Of a stretch of DNA of 64,000 bases, positions 24,967 through 36,935 are shown one piece after another. Below the pieces are notes generated by a model, which was given only the letters and a program-made list of their open reading frames with translations, searched no databases and was not told where the DNA came from. The position numbers and the translations under genes are program-made. Each line of letters begins with the position of its first letter. Position 1 is the first letter of the stretch. The stretch is from Gaeumannomyces sp. JS-464. Lineage: Eukaryota > Ascomycota > Sordariomycetes > Magnaporthales > Magnaporthaceae. Location of the stretch: NCBI GenBank assembly GCA_002197995.1, contig NGZR01000002.1, forward strand, positions 7,688,001-7,752,000, written 5' to 3'.

Positions 24967-27013
24967 ATGGCATATCAATACCAGCCAGCTAACACCAAGC
25001 AGGACGACACGGAACTAGAGCTCATCCGCTCTATCCAGCAACGCGAAAACATGGCGTCCAACGGCTATTATCAACAACAGCAGCCTTACTACGGCCAACA
25101 GCCCTACGGGGCGCCGCCGCCGCAGCAGTCGTACCCACCCTATCCCCCGCAACAACCGCAGTACGGCTCCTACCCCCCGCCCCAGCAGCCGCCATACGGA
25201 GAGCAGCCTTACGGAGCGCCACCCCCGGGCCCGCCGCCGCCGCAGCAGTCGGCGCCGAGTTATGCCGCGCCCAATTTCAACCCCGACGAGAAGCAATCGT
25301 TTGATCAGACGTTCAAAGTGCAGGATGGCCCCAAGTGGAACGATCTGTGGGCTGGCATACTGGTGGGTGATTGGCTCTGAAAGGGCTTGCGCCTCGACCC
25401 CTGGTTGACCGTTGAACAGGTCGAACATAGGCGTCTCCGGGGTCCTGATGCTGACCACGCGCCTTCTAGTTCATCATCTTTGTCCTGGGATTTGCCGCAG
25501 TCTCTGGAATATCGCTGCGTGGATACTGTAGGGTCCTCTAGTGGGCTGTGTTGCTCTGTTACTTGGGCATCAGCTAACCCAGTATAACAGCAACTTCGCA
25601 ACCCAGCGGTGGAGGAATCAACAATGGCAACGCATTTTCGCTCTCGAGGAATACCATCATCCTGTTCGCCTTCGTACTGGCAGTAGCCGTTGTTCTCAGC
25701 TACCTCTACGTGCTCTTGGCGCGCCTGTTCCCCAAGCTGTTCATCTGGGTTACCGGCATCCTCAACATTGTCTTTGGCTTCGCTACCGCCATCTACTTCC
25801 TGTACCGCAAGCAGTATGTCGGAGGAATCATCTTCCTGATCTTCTGCGTGTTCCTGGTCATCGCCTTCATCTCGTGGATTCCCCGAATCCCGTTCAGCGC
25901 CCTGATGCTGCGGACGTCGGTCGATGTAGCCAAGAAGCACGGACACGTCTGGATGGTCAGCGCGCTCGGTGGGCTGATCGGCGCCGCCTTTGGCGCCTGG
26001 TACGCGGTCACGCTCGTGGCGGTATATGCCAGCTACTCGCCGGATAATCGGAACCCGAACTGTAGCGGCGGCGGCTGCAGCTCGGGCAAGGTCATCGGCC
26101 TGGTTGTGTTCCTGACCTTTACAGCGTTCTGGATCTCCGAGTGGCTCAAGAACACGATCCACACCACAATCAGCGGTGTCTATGGCAGCTGGTGAGTAGC
26201 TTTCTTAGCTCTCTTTGTTGACGTGTGTAAAAAGCTAACCAGAGCACGGGATCCAGGTACTTCTGCTCGCGCAACTACCCGCAGCGTGTCACGCGCGGGG
26301 CCCTCAAGCGCTCCCTGACGTACAGCTTTGGCAGTATCAGCCTTGGTAGCTTGATTGTGGCCATCATCAACTTCCTCCGGATGCTCTGCTCCATCGCTCG
26401 TCAACAGGCGGCGGCTGAAGGCGACATCCTCTCGTGCATCCTGTTCGGCTGCCTTGGCTGTATCATCTCGATTCTGCAGTGGGCCGTCGAGTTTGTCAAC
26501 CGCTACGCCTTCTCGCACATTGCGCTGTACGGCAAGGCGTACTTTGCCGCGGCCAAGGACACGTGGACGTATGTCATCCCTATTGTTTTGATGCCGATAT
26601 CTCTTCGCGTCGCTGTGCGCAGGGTTTGTCAGTGAGCTAACTAAATCCCTCGATGCAGTATGATCAAGGATCGCGGCATTGATGCGCTTATCAACGAGTG
26701 TCTCATTGGTCCTGTTCTCAGCATGGGCGCCATGTTCGTGGCGTTTGCCTGCGCGCTGCTTTCGTTCCTGTACCTGGTCTTCACGAACCCGTCGTACAAC
26801 ACCAACGGCGCCTTCACGGTGCCCATTGTGGCCTTTTCTTTCCTCATCGGCCTCCAGATCTGCAATGTTTTCACGACACCCATCAGTAGCGGCATTGACA
26901 CCATCTTTGTCGCGACTGCCTGGGACCCCGAGGTCCTGATGCGGGATCACCCCGATATTTACCACCAAATGGTTGCCGTGTACCCGGAGGTTCAGCAGGC
27001 GATCCATGCTTAA
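24967..27013 (+). CDS. PNS1: PNS1-like choline-transporter-like (CTL) membrane protein
   Basis: Five exons join without any frameshift: 24967-25362, 25470-25527, 25591-26191, 26257-26568 and 26659-27013. All four introns have GT-AG ends, and the product is 573 residues. The N-terminal 110 residues are hydrophilic and Pro/Gln/Tyr-rich (QQPYGAPPP-type repeats). Then comes FKVQDGPKWNDLWAGILF and about ten to eleven hydrophobic helices. Family features include WVTGILNIVFGFATAIYFLY, a loop with two Cys (NPNCSGGGCSSG), the region FCSRNYPQRVTRGALKRSLT, and the conserved end ISSGIDTIFVATAWDPEVLM. The CTL family, named from choline transport in animals, sits at the plasma membrane. Yeast Pns1 has no settled substrate. 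The clean structure makes this gene a useful control for sequence quality. Confidence 0.92.
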
Positions 27014-28190
27014 AGACGCGGAGACGGGATGGTTTGGTGGCGGAGGGGGACGTGTGCAACAAGGTAGCTATGACTACCACCCTGGGCAGCAAAGTGTTGC
27101 ACGTAATATTACCTACGTCTTGGTTTTTCCTTATCAAGCAAGGTCCAAAAATTCAGGCTGGGAGCACGTTTGCTTTTTTTTATTAGCCCTTTTTTTTTTT
27201 GTTTTTTTTTTTGCCTTGCTGTATACTCCTGTGGTGGTTACAAGCCGCCTGGTGATTCATTGCATGGGCTGGGGGATTACAGAAATTGCGGGATACCCGA
27301 CTCTACTATACAGATAATTGCTCGTGGCTATCACGTTCGCGTTAAGCTGGGACGTTTGGTTGACAACAACGCTGAGATCATCCGATTGCTTCCTCTTTGT
27401 TCTTCAGAGGCTCCTCCCGGCCTACTGCGTATATTTGTCATGACACCTAGACTATGGAGATATTGTAGCGTCAAGCCAGCCATATGGAGTCTCTATCTGC
27501 CGATATCGGTATTCTTTCTGCAAGGGCCCTTGAGCTCCTGTGAGCTCGGGCCAAGCGACGGCGCCGCAAGCTGCATCTCGCGGGCGGGCGCTGGGGGGTC
27601 GGGTCGCAATAAATACCGACGAAGGCGGCCAAACAAAAATCTGCAGTTCCGACAACTGCTCCCCTATTTCCTTTGTGTTTGGCTTGGGCACTCGAAAGAG
27701 TGCATAGGCGAGATGTGCGGTCGGGTGAGTCAAGATCAGGGAAGGCAAGATGGGATCCCTTCCAAGATAGGCTTGCGGCCAACTGCCATTTTCATGGGTG
27801 GCAGTCCATTCGCGATGGATCTGGGAGGCGGAAGGCGGGTGGAGCTATCGGTATGTGTGAGGCGGTGGTGGGTGTTGTGGGGTGTGTGGCCTGTGGTGAC
27901 GGACGGCCTCGGAGGCAGCCAACCAACCAACCACCCCGCCAGCCTCGGCGGCCGGAAAGACCAGAGGTCATGTTTGAAACATGCACTTTGCAATGTCGGT
28001 TGGGTGACACACCCCACACTCGTCTCTCTCACTGCAGATTCACTCTCGCAGCCTGCTTGTGGATGGAAGGCTTCGTGCCGGTCTCGTCTGGCCGACCTTG
28101 CATCGAATCCAAAGCCTGGAGCCAATACCGCCGCCGGCCTGCCTCCTCTTCCTCCTCCTGCAGCTCCCCACCACTGCAGGCAGGGTCGTA

Positions 28191-28210
28191 AGCAAGCAAG
28201 CAAGCAAGCA
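28191..28210 (+). repeat. AGCA tandem microsatellite
   Basis: About five head-to-tail copies of a four-base AGCA unit, followed by degenerate copies to about 28227. Confidence 0.8.
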
Positions 28211-29103
28211 CGCAGCAACGCAAGCACGAATCCATCCGACTCGACCGGCAAATCATGGAACCACCGAGGCCAGGCGAGGCACACTTTGGAGTAAGCTGGA
28301 GGAGGGGGAGGTTAGAGCCAAGAAGGGTCTAGCGCTGTAGGGAAAGCACAGGGGACTGGCCCGCCTCCGCCATCGCAATCCCATTTCCTCCCTCGTCTGC
28401 TTCGCCTCGCAGCTGAGGGGTTTCCCTCGAATGGCGCGATGTGATGCAGTGCATCGCCCCAATCACGGCGTTCGGTTCCCTCGTCTTCTTGTCTCTCTCT
28501 TTCGTTCCTGTTCTGTCCACCCCACTGCTGCCCACCACCCGCCGCGCCCCGCATTAGCGCTGCAAGCGTCTTAGGTTGCTCAACACGATCATTGATGATT
28601 GATCACTGCATGCGTGCTTGTTTATCGCAGGCGGGCTCCTTTGGTGGTGGTTGCATGGGGGAGGGGGAAAAAAACAACGGCACAATGCGCGCAGGGCGCT
28701 AGCACACAAGGGCAGACGCAAGCAAGCAGCCCGTCGCGCACGTTGCGTGGTTGTTTCGTCCCCTTTCCCCTTCCCAGTGGCCGCAGGAAAGCGAGGCCCG
28801 GCCGCCGGCGGACCTGCACTGGCGGTCGCACCGAGCTATTTCTGTGCCCGTCTGCAGCCGGCGAAGCGCAACAATACGTGCATTTGCTTGCTGTAGGTAC
28901 GAGCCAGAGCTGCAATTGACTGGCCGCGAGCGCTGTTTCGGCCTGGCCCCAGATGGAGGGCCGTGGGGGAGGACAAGGGTGTCAATGGTTGATGGTCAAT
29001 GGTGGGCCGCCCGTCGCGCAAAGAAACAGCAGCAAGCCGGAGCGGGCATGCACTTTTGAGCAGGCCCCTGGAAGAAAGAGACCCCAAGGGCCAAGATAGA
29101 TCC

Positions 29104-29104
<1 letters not shown>

Positions 29105-29134
<30 letters not shown>
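29105..29134 (+). repeat. CCTG tandem microsatellite
   Basis: Seven uninterrupted CCTG units plus a partial one, followed by three CTGG-like units. Slippage-prone DNA; no coding frame uses it. Confidence 0.85.
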
Positions 29135-29476
29135 GGCTGGCTGGCTGCCTGGTGTGTCGTGCAGGGGGCAGCTGGCGATTGCTGGGCCCAACAATGTGAG
29201 GCAAGGCTGCCTTGAGAATCGCCCGCTGTCCGTTCTCTGCGCGAGACAATTGGGAGTGGGACACAGCCGGGGTGGCACGACGGGAGCCCCGTGCTAGGCC
29301 ATTCGGGTGTCATTGGCGGCCTGCCACGCCCTGGCACACCCCCTCGTGCTGCCGGTCCCCTCAAATCATCAGCCCTAGAAAAAGAGAAAAAGACGGAAGG
29401 GCTCAGACTCACGCCCGTCTTACATGGAGCTCCCTCCCTCCAGCATCGGGGTACATGATCCATCCGTCCGTCCACC

Positions 29477-29492
29477 CTTCGCTTCGCTTCGC
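29477..29492 (+). repeat. CGCTT pentanucleotide repeat
   Basis: Three tandem CGCTT-type units in a pyrimidine-rich stretch upstream of the RS/proline-rich gene. Confidence 0.6.
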
Positions 29493-30199
29493 TTCTTTGC
29501 TTTTGCTGCCGAAGGTCTGTGTGCGCCGCCAGCAGCCAGCAAACAACTGTCTTCCCCCCCCAACACATTTAAACCAAAGCTCCGAGCCTGAGCCACGTCA
29601 GCTCGCCGTTTTCTAAGAAACCCCAGATTTCACACACCACGTCGGGCGGGTCTTGCAACAGAGCTAGCAGGGCAGCACGAACAAGAAGCAAGCAAGCACC
29701 TGCCCGTCATCGCAAAGAACAAGAGCCGTTCCCACTGGCTGGCCCCTCCCCACACTTCTGCCTTAGTCCGTCGGGTGACTTGACGACAGAGTCCCAGGTC
29801 CCTCCCTCCCCAGCGCGCAGCTGCGCTGTACTCTGCTGTGCTGGTTTCTGCTTTCTGGCTCCTGGCTCCTGGCTTCCCCACCGCTCGCTGCCTGTGCCCG
29901 GACAGCCTCACCACCCGGCGCCATTGACGCCGTCTGGGCCCCCGGATTGGCCAGCGCCCAGCTGCGCTCCCACACCCTCCCATCTGAGCTCCCCTCGTGC
30001 AGCCTGCGCTGCGTCTGCGTCTTTTAACTGGCCTCCCGGCCGCTCATCTCCCCCCACCAGACTCCGCCCTCTTCTCTCCTTTGTTTCTCCCGACACACCC
30101 ACGCATACATATCTGTGTCATCCAGCCGGTCTGGCCTCATCAGCCCATCTCCTGGACCGCGCTCAATCATCACCCCGCCAGTGCAATTCCCCACAATTG

Positions 30200-32223
30200 A
30201 TGGCCTGGGTTGAAAAGATGGACAGGGCAAAGGCATACATGGAATCAGAGGGCGAGTGGCGCGCTGCTGGCGCCCCCGCCGATGTCGTGTCTGTCTTATC
30301 GGCCTCTGACGACGACAACACCCTGCCCGGCGACGACTACGACGACGCCTATATCAGCGACGATGCCTCCAGTCTCTGGAGCTATCCCTTTGGCCGTGAT
30401 GCCGATCCCATCCAGCTCAGCCCGCCCTTGTAAGAAGCCCGACGTCGTTGTCTTGTCCGTTATGGGCCTTGTTGCTGACTGACCGCCCTCCCACACAGCC
30501 GTCTCCCCCGGGACGAGGATCCGCTGAAGCCCATCTATGAAGGCTGGACGATCCACGTCTCCCCGAAAGAGGAGGACATCACCGACGGCAAGCGCGTACT
30601 CGGTGTGAAGACGGTGCAATACTTCACCACAACCCTAGCAGCAGACCCAGCGTCCTCTTCACCACCCACACCCAGAAGGAGCTGGCTGCGATGCACATGG
30701 AGGCCCTGGACGAGTACCACGGCTCGCACCGCAGCTCTGGAGGCTGCCTTCCCCTGCGCCGCCTTCTCCGCCGCCACACGTCGCGAAGCTCGTACGATGA
30801 CAACGTCGATGAAAGGATCCGCAAGCTCCCCGTCGCCGTGCAAGAGGAGATCTCGACCCTCCTGCAGGATAGGGGCAGGTGTTCCAGTTCGGCGACGCGC
30901 AAGCGAGAGTTCACAGTCGCCATCATGCGCGAGCAGCTGCACCACCACTTCGCCAGCGCTGAACCCACCCCTGCCCGCCGCCACCGCCTACGCTGGTGGA
31001 AGGACAACACGCGCGGCCGCGAGCTGCAGTACTTCCTTGTCCTCATCGGCCGCCAGACCCAACACGACCCTGAGGGTCTCCCGGCCTACACCCGGCTGAC
31101 AAACCCGTGGCGCGAGGTCGACATTCAGCAGGGCCACCTGGAGAGGGCTAGAAAGGCTGCCGAGAGGCAAAAGGCGGGCTTCTTTGCGCCGTCGTCGGTC
31201 AAGATCAGGCGCAGTCCCTTTGCCCCGCCCACTCTCAGGAGGCGCGCCCCTTCCGAGAGGTACGAGAGGCGCCCTGAGGCGGACCGGGTGCGAGCGCGGT
31301 CGCCGCCAAGAGATCGCTCTCGGTCGCGATCTCGGTCAAGAGAGCCACCCCGCCGTTATCGTTGGCGATCTCGGTCACCCTCTTCGGAGCGATCGTTGTC
31401 CTCCTGGAGTGACCGGTCGCGGTCGCCCTCGAGGGATCGCTACACCGCTGGCCCCAGGCCTTATCACTATGTGCCGCCGCCTGTCTTTGCTCCTCCTCCT
31501 CCACCCCCGTTCTCGCTGCCGCCTTATGCGCCTTTCCAACCGCGGTCTGTGCTACCGCCGCCGCCGCCCCCAGGCCTGCCCACGCACCAGCGCTGCGCTT
31601 TCCCCTCCAGGCCGCCCATGTTGCTCCCCGGCATGATGGCTCCGCCACCGCCGCCGCCGCCGCCGGCTTGGAACAGCCACTCCTCGTCGGCGCTCCCACC
31701 GGCCCCTACCCGCCGGCACCGCAACCCAGCGCCTTCTTTGCCCCTGGATCCATGCCCCCGTCCACGTCCTGGCCGTCGTCGCCGAACTCGTACCGCAACT
31801 CGCGACCCGTGTCCTCATACGGCCCGCCGCCGCCGATGAACCCCTTCTCGGCGCTGACGACTCCCAGCTCGCTCGGCTCCTTCCACCTGCCATGTTCGGA
31901 CCCATCCCGCTCCCGCCCCCGCGGTCCCACTCGAACAGGAGTAGCGCCAACGTGTCGCGCACCGCATCGCCTCTCGGGAAAGACGGCGGCCTGCTCGTCG
32001 TGGCGGTGAGGGCGTCATGTCTGACAACGAATTCATGAACAGCCGCCGCCCGTACATCGAGGACGTGGACGACGAGGGCGAGGAGGACGCCACGCTCATC
32101 GGTCTGACCTCCGTCGCGGCAGAGTGCCCCGCCGACAAGACTCCCGGCTCCCCGGAGGTGACGGCAAGAGAGGACGCCAAGGTGCTGGCATCGGACAAGC
32201 CTGGCATGCATGGCGATGACTGA
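30200..32223 (+). CDS. RS-domain and proline-rich fungal protein (frameshifted in this sequence)
   Basis: Exon 1 is 30200-30429 (MAWVEKMDRAKAYMESEGEW...). The intron is 30430-30498 (GTAAGA...CACAG) and exon 2 starts at 30499 (LPRDEDPLKPIYEGWTIHV). One missing A near 30631-30640 would continue TVQYFTTTLS into KELAAMHMEALDEYH. A predicted helical region follows to about 31200, then a dense RS block (about 31300-31440), a run of proline clusters (about 31480-31680), and an acidic C-terminus (YIEDVDDEGEEDATLIGL). Further single-base shifts are needed near 31700, 31890 and 31990. RS blocks usually mean nuclear or splicing-linked, phosphorylation-regulated proteins. I do not recognise the N-terminal domain, so function is not assigned. 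Confidence 0.7.
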
Positions 32224-33319
32224 GCTTTGTTGGTTTCAGAGCAGTCTTTTGCTTTGATATTTTCTTTTCTTTTGGATTCTTCTACGGGGCCTTTTGGTGG
32301 TCGCTTGTATTTTTCACCGCCTCCTTTGTCCTTTTTTCCCGCCTTAGTGGCTTTCGTCTCTTTCTCCTTTGCGAGTTGTGCGATTAACGATGTCATGATA
32401 TGTCACTACTGAAATTTCAGGGGTCTCTCAGCAAGGTTGTGGGATTATTGGGATCAGGGCCGCCCTCGCTAATTCGAGGCCTGCACCGGCCCTCCGTTCT
32501 CTGGGGCCGCAGTGGCCAAATTCCCCTGATTTTTATCTCTGGCCGTCTCTCTGGCCCTCCCCGCAAATAAAGTCGGGCTTTTTGAAATACGTCGTACCTC
32601 GCACCATAATCGCATCCCGGTGTATTATTCCCTCGGGGGCCCTGCGGAACATTCCTCGATTGCCTGAGAAAGTTTGTTTGAACACGGCTTTCATAACAGC
32701 GGAGGTAGGTGATCCTGTTTTCCCGTCAGTCCAGGGCTTCAGCCCTGATGGCAGGGCATATTCACAACTTTCCGCGCCCGCCCAGCCAGAAGCTATCCAT
32801 ACATCGCACCAACGCGCAAACTTCGCCCACGGGCTCAGCCCCATTGAATGTTACGGTTCTTGTGCCGGGCACGCGGGATCACGAAGCCTTGGTGTGGGGT
32901 GGGCCAGACGAGGCAAATATGCGCACGCTTACTGTTGAGTGATATCGTTGAAGAAGCCGTCCACGTTGGTGCACCGAAAAACGCCTTTGGCAGCATGTTT
33001 CCATGTGGGCCATAGCTGATACCCCACGAATGCTGACTGCGATTTTACATCAAGTGTACCCCATGCACACATGTGAGGCCGCGGAACAAATTTGCGGCAC
33101 CATCGTGGCTGGCTGGATACCGATGAACAGCGGCCATGATGGTTTGGCAAGCCAAATGGCTCTGCTGCATTTAAATGAGCCATGATCCCGTGGCTGTCAC
33201 GCCGGCAAATCAACTCTGCCATCAATTCTTTGTCTCACAGTGCCTTGTACATTCCATCCCCTTGCATCTTTGTCTGTTTTATAGCAGTAGCTCGAAGCCG
33301 CCTTCACGTCCTGGGCGCC
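32224..33319. other. Intergenic, upstream of secreted paralogue A
   Basis: No supported gene. The last 80 nt contain a block (about 33301-33319) closely resembling the sequence just before the ATG of paralogue B. Confidence 0.5.
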
Positions 33320-34305
33320 ATGCATACGTCGAACCTCCTCACACTCGCCGTGCTCTGCGCAGCCACGGTCCTATGCGTGCCCATCAGTCCGAACGATCCA
33401 TCAGCCAGGCCAAGTATCCGGCCTAGAGGGCAACGGGCCTATCCCAAGTCACCTGCGCCGGCCCCCCAATCTTGGCCATCAGAGTCCGGCACTTCCTGGT
33501 CGTCAAGTTCCGACGAAGAGGACGAGACCCTTCCAGCAAACGAGCCTCTGCCCCCCAAGAACGATTTCAACACCTTGCTCCGCGAGGACAAGTATGCCAA
33601 TGGGGAGTTGAATCCAAAGATTTATGGGAACGAGAAAAGCGATCAGGCTCGGAATACGCTGGTGGTCCCAGGTGAAGATCAAGTCGAGGCAAAGAGGAAC
33701 CACGTCGTGTTCGTGCCATGGGGCTCCAAGATGTTCAGAATTGCGACGCAGAGTCTAACGGACTACTACATCGCGACCATCATGAGCGAGAAAGGAGTAT
33801 GGTACGCGGCAATACATGAGACGTCGTTCCTCAAAGATACGCTCAAGGACTTCGAAGCTAGGTACGTCGCTCCCTGGGCGGACTCCAAGGACATGCAGCC
33901 CGACGACCACGCTTTGCCTCGGGGCAGAGAAAGCAGCCAGCTCAAAAACGACTGCCGCCGCGCCTTCTTCGTCAGACCCGGCGCCCGCCTGCGGACCCAA
34001 GTCGGAAGGGGAGCGCGCCGAGGAGGCGAAAATTGAGCACGGCGAACGAGGGTTTGTGGTTGGAAAAGCTGAAGAGCTTCAAGGACATGATGAAGCGGCG
34101 GTGGAGCGTCGAGAATGTAGAGGAGTACCATTACGAACGAGGCGTCATATTTCCTAAAGCGCAGGCTAAAGGTAAGGTCCTGTTGGAGTATTATCCGGAG
34201 CTGAAGTGGGGGAGGATGAACAGGAATAGGACGGTACTGGTGGTAGAGGCAGCATGGTATTTGACGACGCAAAAGACTGGTCGGGTAAAGCCTCCTATGA
34301 TGTAG
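33320..34305 (+). CDS. Secreted paralogue A of an unrecognised three-gene family (frameshifted)
   Basis: The ATG at 33320 is chosen because it starts a signal peptide (MHTSNLLTLAVLCAATVLCV). A longer frame reaches further upstream but lacks family similarity. A Ser/Pro/Asp/Glu-rich linker follows, then the core, which contains VVFVPWGSKMFRIA, GVWYAAIHETSF and KDFEARY. The frame changes twice between about 33940 and 34040. After that, similarity to paralogues B and C continues with KGKVLLEYYPELKWG and RTVLVVEAAWYL to the stop at 34305. I know no family for this core and assign no function. The tandem position and secretion suggest an extracellular accessory protein. The interruption may be sequence error or real damage. 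Confidence 0.7.
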
Positions 34306-34908
34306 TAGCCACACATAATGTCTGGTAGCTGGTAGCAGGGCCACGACCACCAACCAGAGTGGTTGTTTCACACCCAACAATACCCACAGAGGTGCAGAGA
34401 CCCACTGACCAACGGCTGCAGGCCAGCGCCAACGGCTGCAGGCCAAATTCGCTCCAATGCGCAGCCCATTACTGAGATGGTTGTTGGTTCTGGCAATTTC
34501 TGCCTTTGGTAAGTGGTTTCTAAATCCGGGGGTCAGCCGCACCTACCTATTCTTGTCGATGTCCAACACACAATGCTGTGCTGAGGGTGCCATGTAGTAA
34601 AGGCATCAATAGTCTCAAGACTGCGGAAGCGCAATATCGCAAGGCTCCGGCCAGAAGGCGCCAGGGCACTTCCGTGAATGGGTATATTGCTGCCCACACT
34701 ACATCTTTGTCTAGGTAGAAAACCTGAAGCCTTCAGTGACAAGAAAGCCCGATTCACTTGCCATGAAAAAGAACAATCCGGCCTTATTGCCACAAATTTG
34801 GTTCCGCACTCATAGAATTTCCACACGGCCACCAGACGTCGACATTTCTATACCTCTCACCCTGATTTACTGCACCACTCGCAAACCCTCCTCCACGTCC
34901 CTGGCATC
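34306..34908. other. Spacer between secreted paralogues A and B
   Basis: No gene. It ends with a short leader (CCTCCACGTCCCTGGCATC) similar to that of paralogue A. Confidence 0.6.
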
Positions 34909-35931
34909 ATGCAGCTAGCCAACCTCCTCACACTCGCCGTCATTTTCGGGATAACGGTCCAGTCCACACCCATCGCCAAAAAGGGCAGAGCCAATCCAGG
35001 TTCGGCAAACCCTCAACCATCGTCACCACGTACCAACACAGCATCTCCGAGACTCCTTCATTCCACCAAGCCAGGGATCCGTCCGGGCCAAGCCCCTACC
35101 AACGCGTCGAATGCCGTGGTCGACGCAGCCCCAAAATCCGCCATCACCTCGCCAGAAAAACCTCGTCCGCAGGGACAAGGGGCCAAAACCAAGGGCTCGC
35201 AGCCCAACCCCGCGTGCTCGGCGCCAAAGAGACGCGGCCTCCCGATTATAGACGCTCTTGTGGAGATGGCTGAATTCAATGCCTTGCCCGGGCACCTGGT
35301 CGATAGCATGGTGTCGGTGTACACAAGGCCCGGCAAAAGAGGACAGAACTCGATGGGCGCGCTCATCCCCTCCCCAGGCTCGACAGTGAGCCAGGCTGTG
35401 GCCGTCAAGTTCGGAGCCGCGCCGTTCCAGATTGCGGCAAATGACCTGCGGGGCAGAGTGATTGTCGTCGTCACCACCCGCCGCTACGTTTGGTACGCCG
35501 CCTTCTCGGAAGCGCAGCTGTTTCGCCTGAAGATGCGGGAATTCGAGCAAGAGATCGCCAAACTCCTGACCGAGGGAGACAAGCGCAATTTCGCCGCCTT
35601 ACCACACGAGGTCAGCCGCGGCGATGACGACGACGTGTGGGTGAGGCTCGTCCTTCCCGACTTCCCGCCGCTGGGGGTTGCCCAAGGGGACTGGGAAAAA
35701 AGGGTGGACAGGATGATGGACATGATCATTGACCGCGCTGCCGCTGTGGCGCACACCGATCACAAGTACGTGCGCGATGTGCCACCGCCTTGCGGCAAAG
35801 CAAGCGTCCTAGGAAAGTTCTTGTTCGACTACACTCCAAACTACATGAGGGCGGGCGACGACAGAATAAGAGTGGTGATGGTAGCCGAGTATGAGATGAT
35901 GTTGGATGAACGCTGGAATTCGGTGAAATAA
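34909..35931 (+). CDS. Secreted paralogue B of an unrecognised three-gene family (intact)
   Basis: A single uninterrupted frame of 340 residues with no intron needed. It starts with a signal peptide (MQLANLLTLAVIFGITVQST), followed by a Lys/Pro/Ser/Ala-rich linker of about 80 residues and a single CSAPKRR segment. The core holds VIVVVTTRRYVWYAAFSEAQ and MREFEQEI, matching paralogues A and C around VWYA and FE. It then has DVWVRLVLPDFPPLG and a C-terminal segment with GKFLFDYTPNY and IRVVMVAEYEMML. This is the cleanest family member, so it defines the family layout. There is no transmembrane segment after the signal peptide and no recognised catalytic motif. Secretion is predicted from sequence only. 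Confidence 0.85.
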   Translation: MQLANLLTLAVIFGITVQSTPIAKKGRANPGSANPQPSSPRTNTASPRLLHSTKPGIRPGQAPTNASNAVVDAAPKSAITSPEKPRPQGQGAKTKGSQPNPACSAPKRRGLPIIDALVEMAEFNALPGHLVDSMVSVYTRPGKRGQNSMGALIPSPGSTVSQAVAVKFGAAPFQIAANDLRGRVIVVVTTRRYVWYAAFSEAQLFRLKMREFEQEIAKLLTEGDKRNFAALPHEVSRGDDDDVWVRLVLPDFPPLGVAQGDWEKRVDRMMDMIIDRAAAVAHTDHKYVRDVPPPCGKASVLGKFLFDYTPNYMRAGDDRIRVVMVAEYEMMLDERWNSVK

Positions 35932-36935
35932 CTAGCGTCGGATATAAGGGGTGGAGGGAATCGGATAAAGCGAGTGCTGTTTTCGTGGTGGAAATCGAGA
36001 TGGTGCCGGGCAACGACTGGGGAGGCGGTTGAGAAGCCTTCAAAACGTTCCAGAAATTTACCTGTCATGGGAAAGGTTATAATTGGAAAGATATATTTCG
36101 TCCCTAACCGTACGCATGTACCTGTTATGTGCACTCCCATGTCGTGCTATTAATGTCTGTCCTTTGACGGAACCCCCGGGGCTGCGAGAGTGGCGGGATA
36201 TGTTTTGGGGTGTTATCGTTTCCGTTTCTTTTTCCAGTTCCTTTTTTTTTTTTTTTTTTTCTTTCTTTCTTTGTGGGATGTCCTTTGTTCCAATTCCTTC
36301 CCTTCCAACCCCGTTAAACCCCATCGCCTCGAAAGTCTGGCGGCGCGGTTCTCGTTTGGGCGGCACGTCAACGAACGAGTGCCAAACGACCCCCTCCGAC
36401 CCAGCCTCGCCAAGAATGCAAGTGGTTGTTGGCTCAAGGTTTCCAGGGTCGTCGTGGGTCTGCCACCCCACGTTGACAAGGTGCTTATGCTTATGTGGGC
36501 TGTGCAGGCCCCTGGCCGGCCCGCAAGGGAACTTGTTGCGGGCTTACTGCGATGCGCCAGTTTGGCCGGCCACGACGTGGGCCTGGAATGCTAACATGAA
36601 GCGTCCACGTTGCTGGCCTGGCCTGAGATGCTAAGCGTTCAAATTGCTGTCCTCGGCGAATGAGCTGGAAGGGGCACTCACCATGTGGAATAACATCGTT
36701 TCAGCCCCGCTGAGGTAAGGAGTGATACGATATAAGATTGCGCGGCTCGAAGGGCTTGACCTGTTTATCGATCTTGAAGGCATCATTAGACGCCCATTTT
36801 GGTTAAATCTTCCTATATATTCTTTATATCCTTTTTTTTCGCGCAGAAAGCTACGTCATTCTCGCTGACATACTTCTTTTCTGCCGAGCTCTCTTCCTCT
36901 ATACGCACTTTTACCCATCTCCCAGCTTGATCAAG
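35932..36935. other. Spacer between secreted paralogues B and C
   Basis: No supported gene. A T run lies at about 36242-36260. A CTATATAT sequence at 36813-36820 stands about 115 nt before the ATG of paralogue C. Confidence 0.5.
36813..36820 (+). promoter_or_regulatory. Possible TATA-like element of secreted paralogue C
   Basis: CTATATAT in AT-rich DNA, about 115 nt upstream of the ATG at 36936 and followed by a CT-rich leader. Assigned by position only. Confidence 0.35.

Larger units (their letters stand above)
27014..30199. other. Long non-coding block rich in simple repeats
   Basis: This 3.2-kb stretch has no supported gene. It starts with poly-T runs (27174-27212) in the 3' flank of the PNS1-like gene. 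It contains short tandem repeats near 28191-28210, 29105-29134 and 29477-29492, and ends in C-rich leader-like sequence before 30200. The longest ORF (27170-28294) begins inside the poly-T run and is Cys/Trp/Arg-rich without domain resemblance. Confidence 0.5.

Noticed and set aside
27170..28294. 374-codon plus-strand ORF in the 3' flank of the PNS1-like gene
   Set aside because: It begins inside a poly-T run, its composition is Cys/Trp/Arg-rich and erratic, opposite-strand ORFs are nearly as long, and no family motif is visible.
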